Assembly: GCA_005784505.1 (NCBI GenBank)
Contig: VCAZ01000124.1
Coordinates: 892,532 to 956,531 of the forward strand
Direction: 5' to 3'
Source: Bagarius yarrelli
Lineage: Eukaryota > Chordata > Actinopteri > Siluriformes > Sisoridae
DNA: 64,000 nt
A program made the position numbers and the translations under genes. The notes below the pieces were generated by a model. It was not told the DNA's origin. It worked only from the letters and a program-made list of their open reading frames with translations, and did no database searches. This document shows, one piece after another, positions 23,124 to 34,025 of this stretch. Positions within the stretch are counted from its first letter, which is position 1. The number at the start of each line of letters is the position of its first letter.

Positions 23124-23233
23124 ACAGCAATACCCAGCAGCTGACAGAAGCATGTTGGTGGGTGACAGTGTAAGTATGAACATGCAGAGAGAAAAGCACA
23201 AAGCCCCAGGGTCTCACTGCATCTGGTCAGAAC

Positions 23234-23267
<34 letters not shown>
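23234..23267 (+). repeat. (AC)n microsatellite
   Basis: Long AC run; together with 23083-23122 it could form a hairpin. Confidence 0.9.
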
Positions 23268-23270
<3 letters not shown>

Positions 23271-23864
23271 AAAAAAATAAATCCAATACATAAAACATAA
23301 AGTCTCCCGCGCTCTCTGTCTCTCTCTGTGTGTCTGTCTCTCTCTTTCTCTGTCTCTTGAAGAGCATGCGGTGAGTGTGAGCGGTGTTTGTCCACTGTGG
23401 CAGAAGCAATTGCTTTTCTTATTTTTTCCTTCTTTTATTTCGCCTTTTTCTTGGAATTTGGATATCTGTGGTGTACCGAGTGGTAAAATAAGTTTTTTTG
23501 CCTGGTTTTTGAACGTCACCAATCAGTGTATCACTGGAAAGCATAGCAGCCCAAAACACATGCACTACTTTCGAGTCTCTTACTCAGGGCCAGATGGATG
23601 TGCCCTCAAAATTATTTTTTAGTCTAGATAAAAAGAACGATCAAAAATGTGTTATACATTCTGTATTCTCTGAGACCGGTTCTCTGATATCAGATCCTCG
23701 GACTTCGGACATTCAAAAAGCATTTGATTGTGTAGAACATGTACTGTCTGTGGAACATTTCACATGCATTTGGGTTTAGTTTTGTTTTAATTGGATATAT
23801 ACTGTAAATGTATAATGACATTGAGGGTGTAATCACATTGGTAAAGTGGTAAAGATCAGCACTG

Positions 23865-24380
23865 CCACCTACGTACAGATAATATATCTCGGATCTGAAA
23901 CTCTCTCAATCTGCAAGATGCTGAAACTGTTATACATGCCTTTGTCACTTCTTATCAAGATTACTGTAATTCACCTCCTTATGGTCTGTCAGCTAATCCT
24001 ATCAAACAACTACAACATGTTTAAAACTCTGCAGCTCGCTTGATCACCCAAAAAAAGGAAGACTGACCACATGACCCCTATCCTATATCACCTTCACTGG
24101 CTTCCGTTTTTTTTTTTTTTTTGGGCATACACTTGAAGATACTAACTCTCACTTATAAAGCTCTTTATAATTCTGGTCCTGCATAGCTATCTGACTTTCT
24201 TCTGCCTTATCTTTCTGTTCCTTACTTAAGATCATCTAGTGAGGGATTGTTAGTTACCCCTAAAACTTGTCTGGTGACTATGGAAGCCAGGTCAGTGTTG
24301 CGGCCCCCAAATTGTGGAATGCTTTTTGGCTGTAAAAGCTCCAGTCCAGTTAACTGTGTCTTTACACGAGTCTGTAAACT
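23865..24380 (+). mobile_element. L2-type LINE 3' fragment
   Basis: Broken frames read DHMTPILYHLHWLP near 24065-24105, then KILTLTYKALYNSGPA near 24135-24185 and YLSDFLLPYLS-like codons. This is the end of the L2/CR1 reverse transcriptase polyprotein. A run of about 17 T interrupts it near 24106. Dead copy. Confidence 0.65.
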
Positions 24381-24744
24381 AATTGAAGCTCCACTGCTTA
24401 ATTAAATCAGCACGCAGCCATGACTCATAACCAAAGAACAGCACAAGGGCGACCCAGTCATTAAATGGGTTCATTCGTTTAGAGTGTTGTGTCAAGATGC
24501 CACATATTTGCATACATTTGCATACTGTACAATGACAGGAGTGTGAACACAGAGTCACCCTTTTTTTCTCGAAAGCTTTGAAAAGTCAAAATGAAATCTC
24601 TCAGTGGACGTGATGTCTTAAGATACTTTCCTACCCCTTCGCCCTTTTTACCAGCCCGCCTACCCATTAGATTTATAGTTCTGATCTTTATCACACGTCC
24701 TTATCAAGATACACTTATATTTATCTTATTTTTTAACCCAATTG

Positions 24745-24860
24745 AGGGTAAAGGGCCTTGCTCAGTAGCCCAGCTGTGGCACCATGGTGGTTGTGCTGGG
24801 AATTGAACCCGTGATTCTCTGATTAGTTTAACACCTCAAACACTGAGCTACCAGTTATTT
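24745..24860 (-). repeat. tRNA-derived SINE, antisense
   Basis: AAAGGGCCTTGCTCAGTAGC, GCTGGGAATTGAACCCGTGA (reverse complement of the B-box) and CTGAGCTACCAG (A-box side). Confidence 0.7.
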
Positions 24861-24889
24861 CTTGTAATTTATTTTGCGATTTTATGTAA

Positions 24890-25873
24890 TAGACCAACAG
24901 AAAGTAGCACATAATTGTGAAGTGGAAGAAAATGATATACAGTTAAAAATTTTAAGCAGATAAAAATCTGAAAAGTGTGTTGTGCATTTGTATTCAGCCT
25001 CCCTGTACTCTGATACCCCTAAATAAAATCCAGTGCGGTGAATTGCCTTCAGAAGTCATTTAATTGTTAGAGAAACTACTGAACAAATAGCATCATGAAG
25101 ACCAAGGGACTGATCGGACAGGTCAGGGATAAAGTTGTTGAAAAGTTTAAAGCAGTTATAGGTTATAAAAAATATTCCATGCTTTAAACATCTCAAGGAG
25201 CACTGTTAAATCCATCATCCAAAAATGGAAAAAGGATGTAAACAACTGTAAACCTACCAAGACATGGCTGTCCACCTAAACTGACAGACCGAGCAGGGAG
25301 AGCACTGGTCAGAAAAGCTGCCAAGAGGCCCTTGGCCACTCTGGAGGAGCTGCAGAAATCCACAGCTCAGGTGGGAGAATCTTTCCACGAGAGGTCTCAC
25401 TTTCCTGAACTATAAGTCGTGTACATAAAAAGTCCTATTTGCAGTTTGCCACAAGCCATGTAGACAACACAGCAAACATGTGGAAGAATGTGCGCTAATC
25501 AGATGAGACCAAAGTTAAACTTTTTGGCCTAAATGCAAAGCACTAGGTGTGGCAGAAAAGTAACACTACTCATCACTTGGAACACATCATCCACCCATTG
25601 TAAAACAAAGTGGTGGCAGCATCATGCTGTGGGGATGCTTTTCTTCAGCAGGGACAAGGAAGCTGGTCAAAGTTGATGGGGAAGATGGGTGGAGCTAAAC
25701 AGAGCAATCCTGTATTTATCTGTTGCAAAAAGACTTGAGACTTGAAAGGAGATTTACCTTCCAGCAAGACAACGACCCTAAACATCCAGCCAGAGCTACA
25801 ATGGAAATGTGGTTGTAAGCTGACAAAATGTGAAGAAGTTCAAGGAGTATAAATACTTTTTCAAGGCAGTGTA
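24890..25873 (+). mobile_element. Tc1-like transposon, degraded
   Basis: Transposase segments in order: GLIGQVRDKVVEKFKAV near 25110-25155, an HTH remnant ISRSTVKSIIQKWKK-like near 25190-25230, LPPKLTDRAGRALVRKAAKR-like near 25270-25330, SDETKVKLFGL near 25500-25530, SGGSIMLWGCFSSAGTRKL near 25610-25670 and FQQDNDPKHPARA near 25760-25797. The C-terminal third is deleted before the right end TTTTTCAAGGCAGTGTA at 25873. Frames are broken. Confidence 0.85.
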
Positions 25874-26560
25874 TATGTTATTGTACAGTGGTATGTTGAC
25901 TTTACATATCATCCTCATCTTCTTCTCCCAACGTGTTTGCCGTTGTCATTATTTTAAATGAGTTAATTGCTGGAATACAGAAGTCCCTAAAATCCTAGCT
26001 GTAGAAATGTAGTTTTGCGAATCACTTTTGGAGTACATGATTTAAACTGAAGAACGGAGAAAACAAAGGTGTTGTTGACTGAGAGGAGAAAAAACTCTCA
26101 GGTGTCATAGACACTATTGTTCAGGAGAAGAAAAGCTCATTATAATCCAATACAAAAAATACAACAGGCAGCGATAATGAAGCGTTTCCACCATTGTTCT
26201 CTGACAGTCCAAACCAACCGCTTCAAATCACATCAGCTAATTACATGACAGTGTAAATGAACTCTGACGGAATCAGACCCTGCTGATCACTTTCCCTTCA
26301 TATTTCAAACAACACGATGAAAACAGGATGGGATCTTTTATGCATTGAAAAGAACTTTAAGCTGTGAATGGGATTTAACACCTTTCAACAGTAAGTTTCT
26401 GAAGTTAATGTGTTGAAATGATTTAATTCTCCACCTGTGCTGGAGTCTGAATCAGTAACTGGGCTCCGCTTTTCCACTAAAAAAAGTTGTATCTGTCTGC
26501 TAACCTCCTAACCTGCTCCTTTACCTTGCTGGTCTCAAGGGGAAAAATGATGATATCAGT
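25874..26560. other. Unassigned sequence
   Basis: No gene or repeat recognised between the Tc1 element and the next LINE tail. Confidence 0.4.
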
Positions 26561-26567
26561 GGGCAGA

Positions 26568-26637
26568 ATATTCTTCTTCTCCTCTCGGCTGTTCACTTTT
26601 AGGGGTCGTCACAGCAAACCATCTGTCTCCACCTAAT
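26568..26637 (-). mobile_element. RTE LINE tail, extremely 5'-truncated
   Basis: TCTTCTTCTCCTCTCGGCTG followed by TTAGGGGTCGTCACAGC is the antisense last ~70 bases of the RTE LINE also found at 14.9, 34.0 and 41.8 kb. Confidence 0.75.
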
Positions 26638-27307
26638 CAGGTCAGCCAGAGGAAATCCAGCGCTGTCCTCACAAAAACAAACCAGGACATCAAACAACTG
26701 AAGCTTATAAAATGGAAATTAGACTTTGTGTGTGTTTTAGTTTGGTGTCATTGCAAACACATTCACTGCCTGTGGGCATAAACCAGAGGTGAAGATGAGG
26801 AGAAGCTGAGAGATCTTTAGAGACAGAAAGAGATGATCACCTGATTTACTAAAAGAACATTAAAGTCATTAAACCCTGAGGCTCAGAGAAAAACCACGGC
26901 TGTGACATCTTTATTGAAAAACACCAAAAGAATAACCAAAACACAGGAGGGTTCAACTTCTGCAACTATGATGAATTATAATGCATTAATAATTCCCATA
27001 ACACACTATAATGCCCTGCATATTTGTTATTTCCAAAATACTGTTAATAATGCTCAAATAGATTTATGATACTTAATAAATTACATTTCAGGCAGTTGGC
27101 AGATGCCCCTAATAATTATGGTACACTATAATACCCAGCATGATCCCTTTAATGCCCCAATACTGCCTATAAATATATTATAATGCCCTTAATGATGCAC
27201 CCTATTGCCCCAATGAAACACTATCATGCCCCTAATAACCCATATGATTTACTATAATGCCTCTTAAAAACCCTTAAGATTCCCCCTTATAATCCTTATG
27301 GTACACT

Positions 27308-27500
27308 ATAAGTGGTGGCTTAGTGGTTAAGGTGTTGGACTAATACCAGAAAGACTGGGGTTCAATTCCCAGCAGCACCAAGCCTCCACTGTGGGCCCCT
27401 GAGCAAGGCTCTCAACCCCCAATTGCTCAGTTGTATAAAAGAGATAAATCTAAGTCGCTCTGGATAAGGGTGTCTCCCAAATGCTGTAAATGTAAACGGC
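27308..27500 (+). repeat. tRNA-derived SINE, nearly full length
   Basis: A-box side GTGGCTTAGTGGTTAAGG, B-box GGTTCAATTCC, body GGGCCCCTGAGCAAGGCTCT and tail CTCTGGATAAGGGTGTCTCC. The best preserved copy in the window; it sits within the 31-bp minisatellite. Confidence 0.8.
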
Positions 27501-27744
27501 GATAAACTAAATGCCCCTAATAACCCTTATGATATAATGCCCCTAATAATCCTTGATATACTTTAATGCCCCTAATAACCCTTATGATACACTATTATGC
27601 CATAATAACACCTATGATACAAAATAATGCACTAATAATCCTTATGAAACACTATAAATTTCTTGATAAACCCATTGATACGCTATAATGCCGCTTATAA
27701 CCCCTATGATACAATATAATCCCCCTTATAAAACACTATAATGC

Positions 27745-27835
27745 CCTAATCAAGTCAAGCTTTACTGTCATTCTGCTACGTGTGGACATGTAGTGGAACA
27801 AAATGTTGTGTCCCGCAGGACAACAAGGTAGAAAC
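27745..27835 (-). mobile_element. LINE 3' tail in the minisatellite, copy A
   Basis: CAAGTCAAGCTTTACTGTCA then GGACATGTAGTGGAACAAAA, an antisense LINE 3' end of the kind at 54040-54170. Repeated at 28205. Confidence 0.55.
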
Positions 27836-28204
27836 ATTATAATCCTCATGAAACACTATAAAGCCTTTAATAACCCCTATGATACATTATAATGCCCCTA
27901 ATGACCTGTATAATTTACTATAGTACCCCTAATAACCCTTATGAAACATTATAAAGTTCTTTATAAAAATCTTTGTGATACACTCTAATGCCCCATTAAT
28001 ACTTATGATACACTATAATGCCCCTGATTTCCCTTATGATACACTATAATGCCCTAATAACATTTTTGATACACCATAATGCCTCTAATAACCCATATAA
28101 TTTAATGTAATGTCCCTAACAACCCCTAAGATGCACTTTAATACTCCTACTTAGCCTTGTAATACACTATAATGCCCTAATAATACTTATGATACACTAT
28201 AATG

Positions 28205-28295
28205 TCCTAATCTAGTCAAGCTTTATTGTCATTCCGTTACATGTGTGGACATGTAGTGGAACAAAATGTTGTGTCTTGCAGGACCACAGTGCTAC
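28205..28295 (-). mobile_element. LINE 3' tail in the minisatellite, copy B
   Basis: Near-duplicate of 27745-27835 (TAGTCAAGCTTTATTGTCAT; GGACATGTAGTGGAACAAAA), 460 bases away in the same orientation, so probably duplicated along with the array. Confidence 0.6.
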
Positions 28296-28529
28296 ATACA
28301 AATTAAAAATAAGAATACTTATGAAACAATATAAAGCCCTAATAATCTTTATGATACAATATGATGCCCCTATTAATTCTTATGATACACTATAACGCCC
28401 TTAATAATTCTTATGATACACTGCAATGTCCCTAATAACCCCAATAATACACTATAATTCCCCTAATAACCCCTATAATAAATGTTATAATACAGTAATA
28501 TAAGCTATCATCCACTATAATGCCCCTGA

Positions 28530-28580
<51 letters not shown>

Positions 28581-28582
28581 AG
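28530..28582 (+). repeat. (TA)n microsatellite
   Basis: TA dinucleotide run within the minisatellite region. Confidence 0.9.
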
Positions 28583-28784
28583 ATATAATTCACTATAATG
28601 CCTCTAATTTTAAAGAATTATACTAACATCTGCAACATCTATAATGCCCTTAGTGATGTCTATGATACATTATAATGCCCCATATATTTTTATCATACTG
28701 TCTGTGGTGCACTAGGTTGATTGTAAGCACTAATGCTTACAATAAACCTATCATGTACTATAATTACTAAATTATTCCTTTGAT

Positions 28785-28945
28785 GTGGGAGTTGGTGGCT
28801 CAGTGGTTAAGGTGTTGAACTGCTAACTGAAGGATTAGTGTTCGAATCCCAGTACCACCAAGTTCCCACTGCTGGGCCCATGGTAAAGGCCTTCAATTGT
28901 TCGGTTGTATAAATGAGATAAGCGCGTCTGCCAGAAATGTAAATT
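28785..28945 (+). repeat. tRNA-derived SINE
   Basis: GGTGGCTCAGTGGTTAAGGT (A-box), GTTCGAATCCCAGTACCACC (B-box), GGGCCCATGGTAAAGGCCTT. A full tRNA-like head is visible. Confidence 0.8.
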
Positions 28946-29334
28946 ATTTATTACAAGTGTTCCATCGTGTCTTTTTGCTGATTACCATTATTTGTATGAT
29001 GTACCAAGTGGTTTAATGATGATAACATCGTTATAATTCTCTCAGCACCCTTTTCTTCTGCAGCCGTTTATTAAAATTCATGAGCAGGTGTTTCATTAAG
29101 TGGTCTGGGGTGTTTAGTGTTGCATCAATACTTTATTTTTATTTGCTGTATTTTTTTTCTGCACTGTTTGATTATGACTATATTTTTAAAGTTTATAAAA
29201 TATGATTTTATGACAGATTTATACAGTGTGTATTATTAAACACAGTAATGTTGTAATGGCTTTTAAATTGTTGTCTGTCACATAATTAAAAAATTCTGTC
29301 AAACACGCACAGAAGTTTCGTTTCCAAAGGTGTT

Positions 29335-29650
29335 GGAGTTTTTTTTCTACATCCTGTTCCAGATGTTAGTCTCACTACTCCTTCTATAATAACCTCCAGA
29401 CTTCTGTGCAGATTCCACTAGATTGGGTCTTGTGACTCCGTGGATTTGATCATTCAGTTCCAATAGTATTTAACACTTAGATAATACAGACTCTGATGTT
29501 AAGGTGAGGAGGTCTGGGGTTTAGTTGGGGTTCCAGTTCATCCCAAAAGTGTTTAGTTTAAAGGGGTTGAGTCAATCAGAACAAAGCATGTCTTTATGGA
29601 GATTGGGGACGTCGTGCACAGGGACATTGTCATGCAGAGCTGATCGCTCA
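29335..29650 (-). mobile_element. Tc1-like transposon fragment, subfamily with GGGGTTGAGTCA
   Basis: CCAGACTTCTGTGCAGATTC, CCAGTTCATCCCAAAAGTGT and GTGCACAGGGACATTGTCAT, in antisense, are the C-terminal part of a Tc1 transposase (HLWDELE to the DNAP-H box). A second copy lies at 52610-52920. Confidence 0.7.
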
Positions 29651-29894
29651 GAAAGTGTGTGCTAGTTAACTGCTGTGTGTGTGAGCAGAAAATTAATTTA
29701 TAAACTGTGCTTTTTTTCTTGTCTGATTATCATCTCGTTTTCCCATGAGGTGATAATCCTTGACTCATTTCTCTCAGAGTTTCTCAAACACAATAAATAA
29801 ATTCTTCAATAAACTCAAATTTTGGTATATGGTGGACCTCCTAGGCAGTTAATAGTCTGCAAGGCCGTTTTCAGGAACAAAAGTGTGTTTTTTG

Positions 29895-30085
29895 TTAGAA
29901 AGTTGCAGCTCAGTGGTTGGACTGCTGATTGAAAAATTATGGCTTTAATTTTCAGTACCACCAAGCGGCCACCGCTGGGCCCCTGAGAAAAGCTCTTAAC
30001 TGATCAATTAGATAAAGTTTTAAATAAATGTAAGTCTCTGGTTAAAACATATTCTATGTGCCAAAAATGTGAATGGTAATTTTTT
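29895..30085 (+). repeat. tRNA-derived SINE, diverged
   Basis: GCTCAGTGGTTGGACTGCTG, AGTACCACCAAGCGGCCACC and GGGCCCCTGAGAAAAGCTCT. The B-box is eroded. Confidence 0.65.
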
Positions 30086-30347
30086 TAACACATAGTAACC
30101 ATGTCTGCTTATACAGGTATTAATTTGGGGGGTTTACATTAAAGGGGCAAATACTTTCAGAACTACAATACTTTGTTTTCAGTTTTTATTTAAATTGGTC
30201 AACTACAGAAGTCACATTTGAAGCGGATCAAACAAATTCCTCAAAGTTGTCCTAAGACGAGAACGAGTATTTTTGATGAAGGGTTTTTATCCACTTTAAA
30301 TGCCGACAAGTATATTTTACATTTTTAAGGGCGTGTAAAATTACAGC

Positions 30348-30747
30348 TGTAAGATTCGTGTTTCATGGTTTGTTGAAGCTATGCTGTGCCAGCTACCTAA
30401 GCTAGTAATTGTTTATGTTTTGTTTACTTCCTGTTTTGTCCTACTGTCTTCCTGTCATGTGATTCCCTTTGTCCTCGTGTCTTTTTTTTATTGGTGGTTT
30501 AGTCCTGTGTTTGTGATTGTGTTCAGGTGTTCCTTTAGTTAAGTGTTCCTTGTGTATTTATAGCCCCTGTGTTTTGCCTCGTCTATTGTTGACTGTTTTG
30601 TGTACCACTTTTGTGAGGTCCTGTTCCTGTTTAGTCAAGTTAAGTTTAGTTTACTTCATGTTTGTTGTTTGTTTAGTGATCCTGTATATAGTCATTGGTA
30701 AATAACCTGTACTTGGGTACGTCTCGCCTAAGTGGAGTTCCGTTACA
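30348..30747 (+). repeat. Solo LTR, 400 bp
   Basis: Starts TGTAAGATTCG and ends CGTTACA. A TATTTATAG promoter motif lies near 30555 and a polyadenylation-like AAATAA near 30703. Flanks are ACAGC on the left and ACAGT on the right, matching at four of five positions, consistent with a short target-site duplication. No internal retroviral-type coding sequence adjoins it. The 66-codon frame inside is not a gene. Confidence 0.7.
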
Positions 30748-30751
30748 ACAG

Positions 30752-33700
30752 TAATGCAGGCCAGACTTATAAATCTTTACTGAATCTGCAAAATGTTGAT
30801 CATTTAAAAGAAATGTTGTAAGAAAAAGATCATATTTATTGCAGTTTTTTTATTTAATTTTGAATGGAATTCTATTTGTGCAAATGAAAAAGGAACAAAG
30901 CTTTTTGGGAAACAATCGAAAACACGCTATGACAAAAAAAAGAAAACAAATTACTTAAAACCGTATCATTCTGTAACATGTTCGATCCTTTTTTAACAAT
31001 TTCACCTACACTTTCCAAATTTCCTTTGTTATTTTGGCACAAACCTCTTATAATTTTCTTTTTTAGCATCTTTTGATCCTTGTCCATTAGCAGCTACATG
31101 ATAATGACATCTATTTCATCTTATTGAGAACAACTAAGAGAACTCCAAGAAGTCCAATCAAGAAGACAGCATAATACACTAATACATTTATGTATCATGT
31201 AGCCTTATATAATATATAATATGTACAGTTCGTCTTCTGTCTGTTGCTCTTATTTAAAGTGGCTTACCTTTAATTCATTTTTATAATTCAGTAAAGAGGT
31301 AAAACAGTGTCAGGGGCCCTGCTCAGAGGCCCACCAATTGCTAAGTCTAAATTTAAAAGTACGGTCACAGCCTTCTAATGTGTGTATGTGCGGTTCAGAG
31401 AAAACAGCCCAATTAGAATTACACTCATAAAACGACAGCCTCTTCCAAAAAAAAAAAAAAAAAAAAAAAGAAAAAAGAAAACGTTCTCATTTATTTCTTC
31501 CTGTTAAAACACTGAAAGATTATGAGAAGAGTTTTACTTTACAGCTTTAGACACATGGGTTTGAAACCCAGGTCTTAATTATTACCCGTCTGTTAGAGTG
31601 AACGTTATTTAGATAAGTGAATATTAATCACAGAGAATTGTGTGAGCTGCGTCATCACTTATAATAAGTTGCTTAGTCGCTTTTCCCTGTTATGTGTAAG
31701 AAAAACTCTTCCTGCACAGAAACTGTGCAAAGAATAAGCTCTTTCTTTATCTTTCATTACACAGATGAAACGGTGACGTTACTGTCCTGGAAATATATAA
31801 ACGAAACACAGATCTTCTTGAGCCGCAGCCAGAGCCAAAACCGGAAAGGACCAAAAGCATTGCTGTAATGTGACTATTACCCACTTTACACAATGCACCA
31901 TAAGGATAATTTTAATGTCTCTGATAATATAACAATAACAGTGCAGCTTTGGTCTGGTATGGTAAACTGCTCTGTAATTACTAGTCCTGCATTCGTGTTA
32001 TGCTTGTTAGGTAAAAATTAAATGATCCCAGACCTTCTTTGACCCAGACAACGACTCACAGTTGTGTTTAAACAAAGACATATTAAAGGGAAAAAAACTG
32101 ACTCTCTGATTAGAGAAACAAAATGTCAGTTCAATAAACAAGAATCAAGGAAGTCCATTTGGTGATGTAATCGTTACGTTTTGGGTGGGGTTTTACAATC
32201 ATTTTTTTTTTTCAGAACAGATTATAATATGAATTTAAGAACAAAATAACCTGGACAAATTCTACCCGACCTGAGAAGCTAAACAAAAGAAACGAGATTT
32301 AGAAATAAAATCAAAGTTGTGTTTGTTTCTGTGTGTGTGCGCTACAAGCTACACTGATTAAAGGGCAAAGGCTGCCAAAAAAGCAGTCAAGGAGAATGTG
32401 AGGAGGCACTAAGCGTACAAGAGCAATTTAATGTAACTATGCACTTGGAAAAATAAGTCGATAGAAGTCACATAAATCGAATTACGCACACTGGGAAACA
32501 GAATGGATGAAAAACATCACCTTGAGACACTGTGATATGGAACAACAAAACTTTTTAATAAGAGCTTTACAAGCCTAATCAAGCTGTATTATGTGTTCCT
32601 GCAAGTCAGAGCTGACAGAAGAGATCAGACAAAGTCCAACAGCATTTACTGATGAGATATCTGCTGCAGGTGGGACAGGGTGGATAGGTGATATGATACT
32701 GATTGATACTGTAATGAGAAGTGGACTCATAACACGGGGTAGGAATCAAACAGATCACTTTATTCCAAAGGATCAACACAAAGAGATCAAGGCTTGAGCG
32801 AACTAAAGTCTTTTAATACAAAGAACTGAGAGGAACACAGAATTACCCAGAACACATGGAGTCTCTGGAATATCTTTGGAAAAGCCAGGAGTGTAAAAAG
32901 TGTGGAAGTCTTTAAGGTACTTGAAGCCAGAGGTTCAGTCCAGCTGCGAAGATCAGTAATAAGAGTGGGATCAGTTTAAATGGGAAATTACATGGGTAAT
33001 AAGAGAAGCCTGAGGGACAGAACAAAAGTAAAATATAATGAGAATCGAGTAAGAGAGGGCAGAGTCATAGAGAAGGTCACCAGAAGCTTACATGTAAACT
33101 TACCGATATATATGGAAATTAGACAGGTATAAAAGACCATGGAGGTTTGAGGAAACTGTGTTCTTTCACTCGAGCGCTAGACTGACTGATCCACGGCTTT
33201 GAAGCTGATGCTGAACTTTACTGTAGGGTGATAGATTGAGCTTCTGATGATTTTGGATAACAGCAAATGAGGGTAGGTTTTTGCTTCTTATCTCATCCGT
33301 TCCTGAAAACTCTAATTTTGTTCAAATGGTGTTTCATTTTTAGTAAAAGTATGTTAATATTTTTAATATTCAACCTAATTACACAGAAACAAGCAGACAA
33401 CAAAAGGCCCTGATGCAATTTCCAACACTTTTTAACTTCAGTAATGTAGCTTTACTGCTAATTTAGTAAAGAAACAGTAACAGTAAACAAAGTTGACCTC
33501 ACTCAAGGTTTTTTTTATCGCTAACACTATTCACTCCTCCAGTGTTGTCACACTCACACACCTTTAAACACATTAACCAGACCTCAGACTTTTTCAACAT
33601 GCTTTAGTATTATTCCACCCCCTGGGTCATGACTCCTAGTATTTGAACATGAAAGTTTTTTATATACAGATTGAACATATAAAGATTTAAACTCTTATCT

Positions 33701-34025
33701 AAAGCTTCAGCTACTCATTCAAAAATCAATAACTGTCAGATGTTCAAGGAATATGAAGATCAGCAGGTACCAATCCAAATGGATGAGTTAGCCTATGGCT
33801 ATTATACCTTTTGCACCCTGCAGCTAAAAACTAGCTGACAGCAGAAACGTCCCCAGCTGGAGTAGGTTTAAAGTCCTGAATAAAAACATCCTAAGGCAAA
33901 ACACACACTGGTTTCCCTGCAGCTCCAGAGAAAGACATATAATGATAAACTAATGTGAACCATGACCAAAAAAAGGATGATATCCAGAATTATGATATAA
34001 TACTAGTAATATGATCTATTAATCT
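30752..34025. other. Largely unassigned, with poly-A run and possible promoter
   Basis: A 22-base A run lies at 31447-31469 and an eroded SINE scrap at about 31312-31345. TATAAAAG occurs at 33128-33135. The block 32660-33250 could be an unrecognised LTR, but no ends are convincing. No coding region is supported. Confidence 0.35.

Larger units (their letters stand above)
26990..28680 (+). repeat. 31-bp minisatellite (ACACTATAATGCCCCTAATA)
   Basis: A diverged array whose unit reads about GATACACTATAATGCCCC followed by TAATAACCCTTAT, 31 bases. It is interrupted by a SINE at 27308-27500, by two copies of a LINE tail (27745-27835 and 28205-28295) and by a TA run at 28530-28580. No coding potential. 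Confidence 0.85.

Noticed and set aside
22440..23522. Frames rich in THTHTH or VCVCVC
   Set aside because: They arise from TG/AC repeats and have no other features.
27308..28945. Functional tRNA genes
   Set aside because: A- and B-boxes are present, but the sequences continue into SINE bodies and tails and do not fold as full tRNAs.
30517..30705. Cys/Leu-rich 62-codon frame as a small secreted or membrane protein
   Set aside because: It lies wholly inside the solo LTR, between its TATA motif and its end.
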